Positions 40,865 through 50,350 of a DNA stretch of 64,000 nt are shown here, one piece after another. Under the pieces are notes generated by a model that was given only the letters and a program-made list of their open reading frames with translations, did not search any database and was not told where the DNA came from. The DNA lies in the NCBI GenBank assembly GCA_002379985.1, contig DFVG01000030.1:188129-252128 (forward strand), written 5' to 3'. The DNA is from Flavobacteriaceae bacterium UBA4166. Its GTDB lineage: Bacteria; Bacteroidota; Bacteroidia; Flavobacteriales; Flavobacteriaceae. Every line of letters starts with the position of its first letter. The first letter of the stretch is position 1. The position numbers were made by a program, and so were the translations under genes.

Positions 40865-42174
40865 TGCAAAACCTCTTTGAACTTACCTTACGTCTCAAAG
40901 GCTTTCCCATCCGGAAGGCACAAGCTGAATTGAAGCGTATTCAAGAGATCTCTGAGACAAACTTTTTGGAATACCTCATAAAACAACGGGAAGCAATTGT
41001 ATCACATCACATAGAAAACACCCCTTTCTACAAAGACCTAATTAAAAAGCACTATACAAGCGAATGGGAAACGCTTCCCATAATGACGAAAGCCCATTTA
41101 CAAAAACCGCTCGCACAACGATTGTCAAAGGGGTTCGCTCCAAAAAATGTATATGTCAACAAAACCAGTGGCTCGAGCGGACATCCCTTTGTTTTTGCAA
41201 AAGACAAGTTTTGTCACGCACTTACCTGGGCGGAAATCATGGATCGCTTTGGGTGGTACGAATTGGATTTTCACCGATCGCTTCAAGCGCGATTCTACGG
41301 GATTCCCTTAGACCGATGGGGCTATCAAAAGGAACGTCTAAAAGATCGATTGAGTGCCCGATATCGCTTTCCTATTTTTGACCTTTCGGAAGAAAAGATG
41401 CAACACTTCTTAGAGGCCTTCCGAAGCAAACCTTTCGATTACATCAATGGTTATACAAGTGCTATTGTGCTCTTCGCAAAATTTCTAGACTCGAAAGAAA
41501 TCATCTTAAAAAAAGAATGTCCAAGTCTGAAATACTGCATCGTTACCAGCGAGATGTTGTATGATTCCGACAAAAAATTGATGGAACGCGTATTTGAGGT
41601 GCCGGTGATCAATGAGTACGGTGCCAGTGAGCTCGACCTCATCGCGTTTACCGATTCCAAGGATGAATTTATTGTGAATAGCGAAACCTTGTTCGTAGAA
41701 ATTGTTGACGAGAACGGAATGCAGGTTCCAAAGGGAGAAACCGGACGTGTTGTGATTACGGCATTGTACAATAAGGCACACCCAATGATCCGCTACGACA
41801 TTGGGGATTGGGGTGCGCTTTCGGAAACGAGCACCTTTAAAAAACCTGTGCTAAAAAAACTCATTGGAAGAACCAATGACGTGGCGCAGCTTCCCGGCGG
41901 AAAGCAAGTACCCGGACTTACCTTTTACTACGTTACCAAAAGTGTGATTGAAGACGATGGCAATGTGAAGGAGTTCATTGTTGCGCAAACCGAACCTGAC
42001 TCTTTCCGAATTTCCTATGTTTCAGAACGAGCGCTAACCGAACAAGAAATAAGAACTATCAAAGAAGCATTGGAAACCTATGTGGGCAGTACTTTACAAC
42101 TACATTTCGAGCGGAAAAAGATTCTAAAGCGTAGCGCACGAGGAAAATTAAAGCAATTCGTTTCAGAATTATAG
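40864..42174 (+). CDS. CapK-like adenylate-forming enzyme (phenylacetate-CoA ligase family)
   Basis: 436 aa. The ATP-binding motif N-K-T-S-G-S-S-G-H-P, N-E-Y-G-A-S-E and R-Y-D-I-G-D-W match PaaK/CapK adenylating enzymes. CapK-type members occur in capsule loci and are thought to activate a carboxylate for attachment to polysaccharide. It is translationally coupled to the methyltransferase and converges with the GT2 gene, overlapping by 6 bp. Together the pair could make and attach a methylated acyl group; this is inference. Confidence 0.82.
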   Translation: MQNLFELTLRLKGFPIRKAQAELKRIQEISETNFLEYLIKQREAIVSHHIENTPFYKDLIKKHYTSEWETLPIMTKAHLQKPLAQRLSKGFAPKNVYVNKTSGSSGHPFVFAKDKFCHALTWAEIMDRFGWYELDFHRSLQARFYGIPLDRWGYQKERLKDRLSARYRFPIFDLSEEKMQHFLEAFRSKPFDYINGYTSAIVLFAKFLDSKEIILKKECPSLKYCIVTSEMLYDSDKKLMERVFEVPVINEYGASELDLIAFTDSKDEFIVNSETLFVEIVDENGMQVPKGETGRVVITALYNKAHPMIRYDIGDWGALSETSTFKKPVLKKLIGRTNDVAQLPGGKQVPGLTFYYVTKSVIEDDGNVKEFIVAQTEPDSFRISYVSERALTEQEIRTIKEALETYVGSTLQLHFERKKILKRSARGKLKQFVSEL

Positions 42175-42945
42175 TGTCTCAATAAAGCGCGGACGTACCG
42201 TAAAATATTCCCAGAAGAAGCGAAGCAAATAGTACATTGATTTCAGCGTGCCGTAGCCCAAATGTTGCTTGTAGAACAAATAATTATACTTTATAAGCTT
42301 CCATTTGTTGGCGCTCAACGAATTGGACCCCACCCGGTAATAGGCAAGATCTTCTTGTAATCCCAAAGCGGGTTTACCACTGCGCTGTATCGCCTCGAGC
42401 CACAGGGCCCAATCTTGCCGTTTTCGTAGCAAAGGCGCCGCTATTTTTCCAAGGGCAGCAGCGTTATACATCCCTGTAAGATTTCCAATATAATTGTTGC
42501 TGTGTTGTTGGCAATAGCTCAAAGAAGGTCTAGCGACTACTCGTTTACCCACAGTATCCCCAGCAGCGTCAATATGCAAATAATTGGTATAGCTTACCGA
42601 ACAATCATATTGTTGCATGAACTTGAGCTGTCGCTCCAGCTTTTCAGGGTGCCACAGGTCATCGGCGTCTAAGAATGCTATAAAATCTCCTTTTACATGC
42701 TGTGTTGCCAGATTCCTGCAATAGCCGGAGCCTTTATTTTCCTCAGATTGAAGAAACCGAATTCGAGGCTCTTCGGAAGTATTAGCCAAGACTATTTCCG
42801 CAGAAGTATCTGAGGAAGCATCGTCTACGATGATCAGCTCCCAATGAGGGTAGGTCTGTGCCTGAACGCTATGGATGGTTTCCGCAATTGTATCCGCTGC
42901 ATTATACAAAGGAGTAATAACGGAAATGAGCGGTGTTTGGGCCAT
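42169..42945 (-). CDS. Glycosyltransferase family 2
   Basis: 258 aa. N-terminal S-V-I-T-P-L-Y-N-A-A, D-D-A-S-S-D-T-S and D-A-D-D-L-W-H (DXD) are GT-A nucleotide-sugar and metal-binding motifs. The enzyme transfers one sugar to the lipid-linked repeat on the cytoplasmic face. It is the last gene of the leftward locus, one base after the WcaJ-like gene. The sugar is unknown. Confidence 0.88.
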   Translation of the reverse strand: MAQTPLISVITPLYNAADTIAETIHSVQAQTYPHWELIIVDDASSDTSAEIVLANTSEEPRIRFLQSEENKGSGYCRNLATQHVKGDFIAFLDADDLWHPEKLERQLKFMQQYDCSVSYTNYLHIDAAGDTVGKRVVARPSLSYCQQHSNNYIGNLTGMYNAAALGKIAAPLLRKRQDWALWLEAIQRSGKPALGLQEDLAYYRVGSNSLSANKWKLIKYNYLFYKQHLGYGTLKSMYYLLRFFWEYFTVRPRFIETL

Positions 42946-42946
42946 A

Positions 42947-44302
42947 TCAATAGGCTTTTTCTTCTCCTTTCAAAGCGTTATACACCGTTTGGAATACAAT
43001 CTTAATATCCAACAGAAGACTCCAATTCTCTAAGTAGAAAATATCGTACTTGACGCGATTGATGATATCATTGTCGGTTTCCACTTCTCCCCGATAACCA
43101 CTTACTTGCGCCAAGCCTGTAATCCCCGGTTTGACGAAATGACGTACCATAAACTTGTCGATGCGTTCTGCGTACATGTGGGTATGACTCACCATATGGG
43201 GTCGAGGCCCGACGACAGACATATCGCCCTTTAATACATTGATAAACTGCGGAAGTTCATCAACGCTGGTCTTTCGGATAATTCTCCCTACCCGAGTAAC
43301 ACGCACATCGCCTTTCGTGGCTTGATACAAATTCGCTTCGGGGTTGGGTCGCATCGAGCGAAATTTATAGCAGTAAAACTCTTTATAATCGAGTCCGTTT
43401 CGCTTCTGCTTAAAAAACACTGGCCCTCGAGATTCCAATTTAATAATGATCGCTAAAATCGGGGTTAACCATGATAACAACCCAACGATGATCAGAGTGG
43501 CAAGAACAATATCAAAGGTGCGCTTAACAAACTGATTAAACGGTTCATCGATGGGGATCTTCCGCAGCGAAACAATGGGCAACACCCCATAATATTCAAA
43601 ATCCAGGCGTTTGGAGTAGATCTCTTTATTATCGGGAAGAAACTTTAAGATCTTCAGGTTGTTGTCTGCATAATCAATGAGTTTGATCATCTGTGTATTG
43701 CTCAATACCGAAACAGAAGCGTAGATCTCATCCACCGGGTTCTCCAGCAGATAATCTATCGCGTCTTCAATAGTACTTTTATCCGGACCTCGAAGATTAA
43801 AAATACTTTGGAGTCGGTAGCCATATTCGGGATTATCGGTGAAGAATTTTCGAAGTTGATCCGTTTTTTGATTCAGCCCAATAATAACCACGGTACGAGT
43901 ATTTCCACGCAAGAGTGACCGGTATTTTTTCAGAAGGAAATAAATCGTAAACTTCACGACGGTGATAGCCAGCATCACGTATACGATGTACCAGAAGATC
44001 GACCAAGGGTCCTTCTCAATGGTATTGAAAAATCCAAAAAACGAATATACTATCAAGAAGAATACAACGCCCTGCTTCCCAATGAGAGACATGATTTTCG
44101 TGGCGTGCGTAAAACGGTATATCTCGTAGAAATTGGATTTGAGCGATAGCACAATCCATCCCGCTGTTACGAAGATGATATAGTATAAAAAGATGTCGCT
44201 AAAGTTGAAAAACGGAAAAGCAAAAGCGTAAATAATCAAGAGGTCTATTCCGTAAGAAATAGGCCGTATAAAACCTGAATATCGTCCTCGCTTAAAAAGC
44301 AT
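42947..44302 (-). CDS. Undecaprenyl-phosphate sugar phosphotransferase (WcaJ/WbaP type)
   Basis: 451 aa. Four or five N-terminal membrane helices, a central Rossmann-like part (V-V-I-I-G-L-N-Q-K) and the C-terminal bacterial sugar-transferase domain (K-R-T-F-D-I-V-L-A, F-F-K-Q-K-R-N-G, K-F-R-S-M, D-E-L-P-Q-F-I-N-V-L) define the polyisoprenyl-phosphate hexose-1-phosphate transferases. It starts the repeat unit by loading the first sugar, often glucose from UDP-glucose, onto undecaprenyl phosphate. The sugar identity is inferred, not shown. It ends 1 base before the GT2 gene. Confidence 0.9.
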   Translation of the reverse strand: MLFKRGRYSGFIRPISYGIDLLIIYAFAFPFFNFSDIFLYYIIFVTAGWIVLSLKSNFYEIYRFTHATKIMSLIGKQGVVFFLIVYSFFGFFNTIEKDPWSIFWYIVYVMLAITVVKFTIYFLLKKYRSLLRGNTRTVVIIGLNQKTDQLRKFFTDNPEYGYRLQSIFNLRGPDKSTIEDAIDYLLENPVDEIYASVSVLSNTQMIKLIDYADNNLKILKFLPDNKEIYSKRLDFEYYGVLPIVSLRKIPIDEPFNQFVKRTFDIVLATLIIVGLLSWLTPILAIIIKLESRGPVFFKQKRNGLDYKEFYCYKFRSMRPNPEANLYQATKGDVRVTRVGRIIRKTSVDELPQFINVLKGDMSVVGPRPHMVSHTHMYAERIDKFMVRHFVKPGITGLAQVSGYRGEVETDNDIINRVKYDIFYLENWSLLLDIKIVFQTVYNALKGEEKAY

Positions 44303-44305
44303 TTT

Positions 44306-45295
44306 CTAATTTCTTATGTGCTTTGAAAAATCTTTATGCTCGCTCTTAAACAGCTCTTCTTTCGTGAGCCCTTTGAAATACGCATACGTTTTTTCCATAC
44401 CATCTTGTCGTGATACCTTTGGCTCCCAACCCAATAATTTTTTCGCCAAAGCGATATCGGGTTGACGTTGCGCCGGATCGTCTTTCGGAAGTTCCTGATG
44501 TACAATTTTTTGATCACTGTCTGTCAGCTTCAAGACTTCTTTCGCAAAATCCAATATCGTAATCTCTTCGGGGTTACCAATGTTCACCGGAAGCGAATAA
44601 TCACTTAATAACAGGCGATACAATCCCTCGATCTGATCGTCAATATAGCAAAAGGATCGGGTTTGCAAGCCATCGCCAAACACGGTAAGGTCTTCCCCTC
44701 GCAAGGCCTGCCCAATAAACGCCGGTATCACGCGACCATCGTTGAGGCGCATTCTGGGACCATAGGTGTTAAATATCCTTGCTATTCGTGTTTCCAACCC
44801 GTGGAAACGATGATAGGCCATGGTCATGGACTCCTGAAACCGTTTCGCTTCATCGTACACCCCTCGAGGGCCAATAGTGTTTACATTTCCGTAATACGAT
44901 TCATCCTGCGGATGTACTAACGGGTCGCCATATACTTCCGACGTGGAGGCAATCAAAATACGTGCTTTCTTCTCTTTTGCCAACCCCAAAAGATTGTGGG
45001 TGCCAAGCGAACCTACTTTGAGAGTCTGAATAGGAATTTTCAAATAATCGATAGGGCTTGCCGGAGAGGCGAAATGTAAGATGTAATCAATGGTTCCGGG
45101 TACGTGCACAAATGTCGTTACATCGTGATGGTAGAACTTGAATGCTTCATGTTCAAACAAGTGACTGATGTTCTTCATGTCACCAGTGATCAAATTATCC
45201 ATACCAATCACTTCGTATCCCTCTTGTATGAATTTATCGCACAAATGAGATCCTAAGAATCCCGCTGCCCCAGTAATAAGTACACGCTTTTTCAT
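44306..45295 (-). CDS. uxs: UDP-glucuronate decarboxylase (UDP-xylose synthase)
   Basis: 329 aa extended short-chain dehydrogenase. NAD motif G-A-A-G-F-L-G; catalytic-type Y-D-E-A-K-R; A-S-T-S-E-V-Y-G-D-P and R-I-F-N-T-Y-G-P-R-M are characteristic of UXS. It makes UDP-xylose from UDP-glucuronate, the product of the adjacent ugd, whose stop is 3 bp upstream. A 4-epimerase is possible, but the P-R-G-V-Y-D-E-A-K-R context favours UXS. Confidence 0.9.
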   Translation of the reverse strand: MKKRVLITGAAGFLGSHLCDKFIQEGYEVIGMDNLITGDMKNISHLFEHEAFKFYHHDVTTFVHVPGTIDYILHFASPASPIDYLKIPIQTLKVGSLGTHNLLGLAKEKKARILIASTSEVYGDPLVHPQDESYYGNVNTIGPRGVYDEAKRFQESMTMAYHRFHGLETRIARIFNTYGPRMRLNDGRVIPAFIGQALRGEDLTVFGDGLQTRSFCYIDDQIEGLYRLLLSDYSLPVNIGNPEEITILDFAKEVLKLTDSDQKIVHQELPKDDPAQRQPDIALAKKLLGWEPKVSRQDGMEKTYAYFKGLTKEELFKSEHKDFSKHIRN

Positions 45296-45298
45296 AGC

Positions 45299-46606
45299 CT
45301 ACGCTTCTCTTCTACCAATGGAAATATAGGTAAATCCTTCTGCCTCCATATCTTCCACATGGTATAAGTTTCTCCCATCAAAGATGACAGGTTTGCGCAA
45401 TCGTTGCTTTAGTTTTTGATAATTTGGAGTTCGGAAAATACTCCATTCGGTACAGATCACCAAGGCATCAGCCCCTTCCAGCGCATCGTACATGCTGTCT
45501 GCATACTGAAGTTTATCTCCGTACTTCTTTTGAATGTTTTCCATCGCTTCGGGGTCGAATACCTGAAGTTTCGCTCCGCGGTCCAGCAAGGCATCCATAA
45601 TATCCATTGAAGGTGCTTCGCGAATGTCATCGGTTTCAGGTTTAAACGCCAAGCCCCAGATGGCAAGGGTCTTTCCACTTAGATCAGCACCAAAATGTTT
45701 AGTGATCTTGGGAACCAAAACGGTTTTCTGACGTTTGTTCACATCAATTACGGAAGCCAACAACTTAAAGTCATAGTCTTGATCTTTAGCTGCCTTGTGC
45801 AAGGCTTTTACATCCTTTGGAAAACAAGAACCTCCGTAGCCAATTCCGGGAAACAAAAAACGCTTACCAATACGTGAATCGGTACCCACGCCCACACGCA
45901 CTTTATCCACATCGGCTCCTACTTTTTCGCAATAATTTGCGATTTCGTTCATGAAGGTGATCTTGGTTGCCAAAAAGGAATTGGCAGCGTACTTGGTCAA
46001 TTCAGCCGACTTCTCATCCATGATGATAATGGGGTTGCCCGAACGAACGAACGGTGCGTACAAGCGTTTCATTTGCTCGGTTGCACGATCGCTACTGCTT
46101 CCCACTATGATACGTTCCGGTTTCATAAAGTCGTCTACCGCAAAGCCTTCACGTAAAAATTCAGGGTTCGAAACCACATCGAATGCCACCTCCGTTTCGG
46201 CAGCAATCGTTTTATGAACGCGTTCTGCAGTACCCACAGGGACCGTGCTTTTATCAACGATAATGCGGTATTCCGTTAATAGTTTTCCGATGTCTTTAGA
46301 AACGTTCAACACATACGAAAGATCGGCAGAACCGTCTTCGTCTTCAGGCGTTGGAAGCGCCAAAAAAATAATATCGCCATGTGCGACACCTTCTTCTAGC
46401 GATGTGGTAAAGGTTAAACGACCTGCCTTAATATTGCGATCAAAAAGAATGTCTAAGTGAGGTTCGTATATAGGAACTTCTCCTTGACGCATCCGCGCTA
46501 CTTTCTCGGCATCAATATCTACACAGATAACGTCATTTCCGGTTTCCGCAAGGCAAGTACCTGTCACCAAGCCTACGTATCCTGTTCCAACAATTGTAAT
46601 TTTCAT
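45299..46606 (-). CDS. ugd: UDP-glucose 6-dehydrogenase
   Basis: 435 aa. G-T-G-Y-V-G-L-V-T-G (NAD), the catalytic Cys in G-Y-G-G-S-C-F-P-K-D, and G-L-A-F-K-P-E-T-D-D-I-R match UGD. It oxidises UDP-glucose to UDP-glucuronate in two steps. With uxs next it supplies UDP-xylose to the polymer. It has its own -7 element (46627-46634), unlike most genes of the locus. Confidence 0.96.
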   Translation of the reverse strand: MKITIVGTGYVGLVTGTCLAETGNDVICVDIDAEKVARMRQGEVPIYEPHLDILFDRNIKAGRLTFTTSLEEGVAHGDIIFLALPTPEDEDGSADLSYVLNVSKDIGKLLTEYRIIVDKSTVPVGTAERVHKTIAAETEVAFDVVSNPEFLREGFAVDDFMKPERIIVGSSSDRATEQMKRLYAPFVRSGNPIIIMDEKSAELTKYAANSFLATKITFMNEIANYCEKVGADVDKVRVGVGTDSRIGKRFLFPGIGYGGSCFPKDVKALHKAAKDQDYDFKLLASVIDVNKRQKTVLVPKITKHFGADLSGKTLAIWGLAFKPETDDIREAPSMDIMDALLDRGAKLQVFDPEAMENIQKKYGDKLQYADSMYDALEGADALVICTEWSIFRTPNYQKLKQRLRKPVIFDGRNLYHVEDMEAEGFTYISIGRREA

Positions 46607-46626
46607 GCAAAATGGTTTAACTTCCG

Positions 46627-46634
46627 CAAAAATA
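46627..46634 (-). promoter_or_regulatory. -7 element (TATTTTTG) for ugd-uxs
   Basis: A perfect TAnnTTTG 20 nt before the ugd ATG, in the 62-bp gap after the WcaI-like gene. No spaced TTG is seen. Confidence 0.4.
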
Positions 46635-46668
46635 AGGAAGTATTTCTAAGCAGGGTGGTATTTGCTCG

Positions 46669-47895
46669 CTATAATTCTAATAAGGCGGTCGTTGCCTTTT
46701 TGAGAATTGCTTCTTTCGAAAATTGCTGAACGACATACGCCCTTGCCTGCTTCCCCATCTGTGTTGCTTTTTCTTTGTCCTTATAAAGTGTTTCGAAAGC
46801 TTTAAGGGTGGCAGGAACATCATTTTCTGAAATATAATACCCTCCCTTTGAGACGTTCATCGAAGTGCGGACTTCCGATTGCGGGTGTCCCGTCACTACC
46901 GAAGGTTTCGCGCTCGCCATCATTCCTAAGATCTTAGAGGGCATTACGCTATCGCGTACTTCTGCTTTCTGAAAGAGAAAATGAGCATCTGCACTGCAGA
47001 GCAGGTCTGATAAGGTTTCGTAAGCCACCGGAGGGTGCCAAGTGATCTCGGGATACGGCTTTATCATCGCTTCTAGATCGGCTCGACGTGCGCCGTCGCC
47101 TACCAGCACCATTTGGTATTTCGACCAATCCATTTTGGCAATGAACTGTTCAAAAAAGGCCCAATCCTGCTTGTCACCAATGTTTCCGGAATACAGCAAC
47201 GTAAATTTTTCTCCTGAAAGATAGGGGTGCGGCTTGCTAGTTTCTGGGTTGATAGCGGAAGCATCGATCCAATTGGGAAGCAGATAGGTATCACTTTCTG
47301 TATTTTTCTTCAGTTTAGCGACCATGGTGTGGCTGATGGTACTTACGCGATCGGCGCGATCTAAAATGCTTCGCTCGAGTTGAGACAGAAGGCGATGCGG
47401 AAGGCTTTTCTTCGTGCTTTTTTGCTGCACCAACCCCGACTGAAACGCGGCGTCGAATTCAAAGTCTTGAATGTGCACCCAATGTTTTGCCTTGTGTCTT
47501 CGGCTGTGCCAATTTCCTAAAAAGGCTGAACTGGTAAATGGGATCACCGAAATGACCAGGTCACAATTTTGGATCTTACGTAAATTGCGAAAGCTTCCGA
47601 AGGTAAAATCAATGATGTGCCACACCCGTTTAAGGAAGGTGGGCTGTTTGGGCGTGTACTGCTTATACCGATACAAGGTCATGCCTTTGTAGGTTTCCTT
47701 CAGAAATGATTTCTTGTTTTGATATTCGGAAGCGATCTCCCATTGCGGATAATAAGGGAACGCAGTCACAATATTCACTTCAAACCCGGCCTGAGAAAGG
47801 TACTCTGCCCATTGCGTGGAATAGAGCCCGATGGCCGAGTCTTCCGGAAAGAAATTCAAACCGATAAAAGTGATGGTCTTCTGCAAGGGTTTCAA
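46669..47895 (-). CDS. Glycosyltransferase, WcaI-like family 4
   Basis: 408 aa. I-G-L-N-F-F-P-E-D-S-A-I-G-L-Y-S near the N-terminus and the GT-B C-terminal domain (L-L-Y-S-G-N-I-G, M-P-S-K-I-L-G-M-M-A-S-A-K) match WcaI-type enzymes. The start is TTG at 47893-47895; no ATG is near, and a second TTG lies three codons later. A -7 element (47912-47919) lies 16 nt upstream. It adds a sugar to the repeat unit; in E. coli WcaI is a fucosyltransferase-type member, but the sugar here is not known. Confidence 0.85.
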   Translation of the reverse strand: MKPLQKTITFIGLNFFPEDSAIGLYSTQWAEYLSQAGFEVNIVTAFPYYPQWEIASEYQNKKSFLKETYKGMTLYRYKQYTPKQPTFLKRVWHIIDFTFGSFRNLRKIQNCDLVISVIPFTSSAFLGNWHSRRHKAKHWVHIQDFEFDAAFQSGLVQQKSTKKSLPHRLLSQLERSILDRADRVSTISHTMVAKLKKNTESDTYLLPNWIDASAINPETSKPHPYLSGEKFTLLYSGNIGDKQDWAFFEQFIAKMDWSKYQMVLVGDGARRADLEAMIKPYPEITWHPPVAYETLSDLLCSADAHFLFQKAEVRDSVMPSKILGMMASAKPSVVTGHPQSEVRTSMNVSKGGYYISENDVPATLKAFETLYKDKEKATQMGKQARAYVVQQFSKEAILKKATTALLEL

Positions 47896-47911
47896 TACTT
47901 GTGATAGCAGG

Positions 47912-47919
47912 CAAAAGTA
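47912..47919 (-). promoter_or_regulatory. -7 element (TACTTTTG) for the WcaI-like gene
   Basis: A perfect TAnnTTTG 16 nt before the TTG start; a TTG exists 12 nt further on the minus strand, too close for a normal spacer. Confidence 0.4.
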
Positions 47920-47938
47920 CAGTTTTTAGATCAATAAT

Positions 47939-49114
47939 TTAGGTGTCAACTTTGGCGATATCGCGGAGTGCTGCTTTGTAAATTCCTTCTAGCAACTGTA
48001 GATTCTTTTCAGGAGTAAACGCTCTCATGTATTTTTCTCGTGCCTGCCGGCGCAGCAACGCTTGGTCTGACTCCTCAAACAATTCGATCTGCTCCATGAG
48101 ACTTTTTGGGTTATCCTTCTCAAAATGCCTTCCGGTAATTTCGTGTTCAATAAGATATTTACCATTCCCAAATTTTGGCGCTAGGATAGGGGTTCCGAAG
48201 GAATAGGATTCGAGTATTACTAAGCTCAACCCTTCATACATCTTGGACGCAAATACGGTTGCTTTTGCTTTTTTATATAACTCCTGAATCTGTTTTTGGT
48301 CTTGAAAGCCTTTGAATTGAATATTTGTGTGCTGTTCGGTTGCTTTTTCTAAGGCTGTTTTCAAGGGTCCTGTACCTACGATTACAAGTGGTCTTCCGTT
48401 GTTCTTAAAGGCTTCGATAATACATTCAATACCTTTTTCTGCGGAAACTCTACCCACAAAAAGATAGAATTCTCCGGGTTCCAAAGAATGGCCCTGATCT
48501 TCTGTGAAATTTGGTTTGATATAGCACATTTCTTTCGGAAGAGAAAGGTGAGAACGTTCGAAAACCGACTGTTGAAATTGGGTGAGAAAGATAATGGCAT
48601 TTACCTTATGTTGCCACGTTTTCCGAAGATTGTGATAGGCATTCGCTGAGGCCTGAAAAAAGGAGGCGAATCGAGACTCTTGATAGCAAGCATGCTGAAT
48701 GCCGTGATAGGGAAACTTCTTGGGAAGGCATTTTTCACACACTTGTTGATCGCGGTATAGGAGTCCGTTGATACATAACAATCGAAAGTTGTGTAGTGTA
48801 AGCACCACCGGAATTTTTAGCTCATTGCAGGCATCAAAGACTGCCGCGGTGAGTACTGGTAAGAAATTATGCACATGCGCCACATCCGGATGTTGCTGCT
48901 TTAAGAAGGCTTTGACCTTGCGTTTTTGTTCGTGAGAATAAGGAATCGTTATTGCGGTTTTTAGCTTCTTGCCAAGTGTGTTGATATCCCTATTGTGGAC
49001 AAAGTACTGCGTCACGCGATGTCCGGCATTTTCTAACAGCCGCTTTTCATTCGCAACGACAATGTCTTCGCCGCCAACATCTTTGTAGGTGTTATGGATT
49101 TGAACAATGTGCAT
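47939..49114 (-). CDS. Glycosyltransferase family 4
   Basis: 391 aa GT-B enzyme. The donor domain shows L-F-V-G-R-V-S-A-E-K-G-I, G-T-G-P-L-K and the E-G-L-S-L-V-I-L-E-S-Y-S nucleotide-sugar motif with its EX7E glutamates. Near the N-terminus H-N-T-Y-K-D-V-G-G-E-D is a common acceptor-domain motif. It starts 3 bp after the O-antigen-ligase-like gene. Sugar and linkage cannot be read from sequence. Confidence 0.9.
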   Translation of the reverse strand: MHIVQIHNTYKDVGGEDIVVANEKRLLENAGHRVTQYFVHNRDINTLGKKLKTAITIPYSHEQKRKVKAFLKQQHPDVAHVHNFLPVLTAAVFDACNELKIPVVLTLHNFRLLCINGLLYRDQQVCEKCLPKKFPYHGIQHACYQESRFASFFQASANAYHNLRKTWQHKVNAIIFLTQFQQSVFERSHLSLPKEMCYIKPNFTEDQGHSLEPGEFYLFVGRVSAEKGIECIIEAFKNNGRPLVIVGTGPLKTALEKATEQHTNIQFKGFQDQKQIQELYKKAKATVFASKMYEGLSLVILESYSFGTPILAPKFGNGKYLIEHEITGRHFEKDNPKSLMEQIELFEESDQALLRRQAREKYMRAFTPEKNLQLLEGIYKAALRDIAKVDT

Positions 49115-49117
49115 ACT

Positions 49118-50350
49118 CTATTGTGCACTTTCATTTTCCCTGCTAAACCAACTGAAGAAGCTTAAGAACAAGGCAAAGTAAATGACCCCATCTTCACGTT
49201 CAAGAATATTTTCGGTGAACATGACAATGCCATAGAAGATAAGCACCAAGATGAGCAATTGGTTGTTGTATCGGATGGCGTAGACCATATTAATTCCCAA
49301 GAAATACAAAAAGGCTAAAAACAAAACAATTCCCCCAATTAACAACAGACTAAAATATTGATTATGGGCATTGAGCTCTTTGTTATAGAGGTATTCATTT
49401 CCACGTTCTTTATAACCTTCATAAAGGGCATCATTGTGGTCGCCTATACCGTAGCCTGTAAAAAATGCTTCTTTGATCTTTCCCACAGCGGTTTCATAGA
49501 TGGTATAACGAACATTGGTAGAGGTAACCGCTCCCTCCTCGATGGTTTCAATGGTAAGCAGTTCAATGAAGTTGTTTCGCGTCTTCGGAATGACCGCCAA
49601 GAGACCGATGAGCAGGATAAGTCCGATGACATACGGCCGAAACAATTTATTTTTCCGCTGAAAAAGAATGTATAAGAATGACACGGTCATCAAGGCAAGT
49701 AAGGGCCCCTTTTTGGCATATAGAATTAAGAACAGTACCAATACGGTTGCCAGAAGTGCCAGTAATATTTTAATGCTCTTCTGTTTGAATTTCGAAAACA
49801 CATACAGAATAAACATACATGCGATGCTACAGTGCATGGAGAGATAGATGGGGTGAATTTCATATTTCCCGGTGTCTACTACCATCGCGGTGGGAAAATG
49901 TTTCAAGATCCCTTGTAGGTCGTAATTTGGGTTTGAAAGATAGAAATAGAAGAAGGGCACAACATTCAGCAGAAATACTGCTAAAATATAAATCAAAAGG
50001 AACCGCTTGAGATGTGGTTTAACGGAAGCAAAGGTCGTAGGCTTGAACATTGCAAACAGCAACGGAAACACGACGAGAGAAGCCATGGTTTGTAGTTTCG
50101 CAAACCCATAGTCAAGATTTTCAACATACAAAAGAGTTGGGATCATCAACAAATACGGAAGGCTGTTGGTGAGAAAGAACCCCTTGTGGAACGTCCATCC
50201 TTGCTTTATGGTGGCAATAAGGGTGGTCAAAGCAAAGAGAAGAATGACAACGGCTTTGAGGTTCGACGGGAATACCGGTAGCGCAAAGAGAAGCCCCAAG
50301 GCAATGATGAACAATGTATTTATAGGATGTTTACTCACTTCTTTTTCCAT
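49118..50350 (-). CDS. O-antigen ligase/polymerase family membrane protein
   Basis: 410 aa with 10-12 predicted membrane helices. The loop motif G-Y-G-I-G-D-H-N-D-A...A-H-N-Q-Y-F-S-L-L-L-I-G-G is that of the Wzy_C/WaaL family. It either ligates the finished chain to lipid A-core or polymerises repeats. Because the next gene upstream looks like a dedicated Wzy, the ligase role is my preference. It overlaps that gene by 20 bp. Confidence 0.82.
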   Translation of the reverse strand: MEKEVSKHPINTLFIIALGLLFALPVFPSNLKAVVILLFALTTLIATIKQGWTFHKGFFLTNSLPYLLMIPTLLYVENLDYGFAKLQTMASLVVFPLLFAMFKPTTFASVKPHLKRFLLIYILAVFLLNVVPFFYFYLSNPNYDLQGILKHFPTAMVVDTGKYEIHPIYLSMHCSIACMFILYVFSKFKQKSIKILLALLATVLVLFLILYAKKGPLLALMTVSFLYILFQRKNKLFRPYVIGLILLIGLLAVIPKTRNNFIELLTIETIEEGAVTSTNVRYTIYETAVGKIKEAFFTGYGIGDHNDALYEGYKERGNEYLYNKELNAHNQYFSLLLIGGIVLFLAFLYFLGINMVYAIRYNNQLLILVLIFYGIVMFTENILEREDGVIYFALFLSFFSWFSRENESAQ

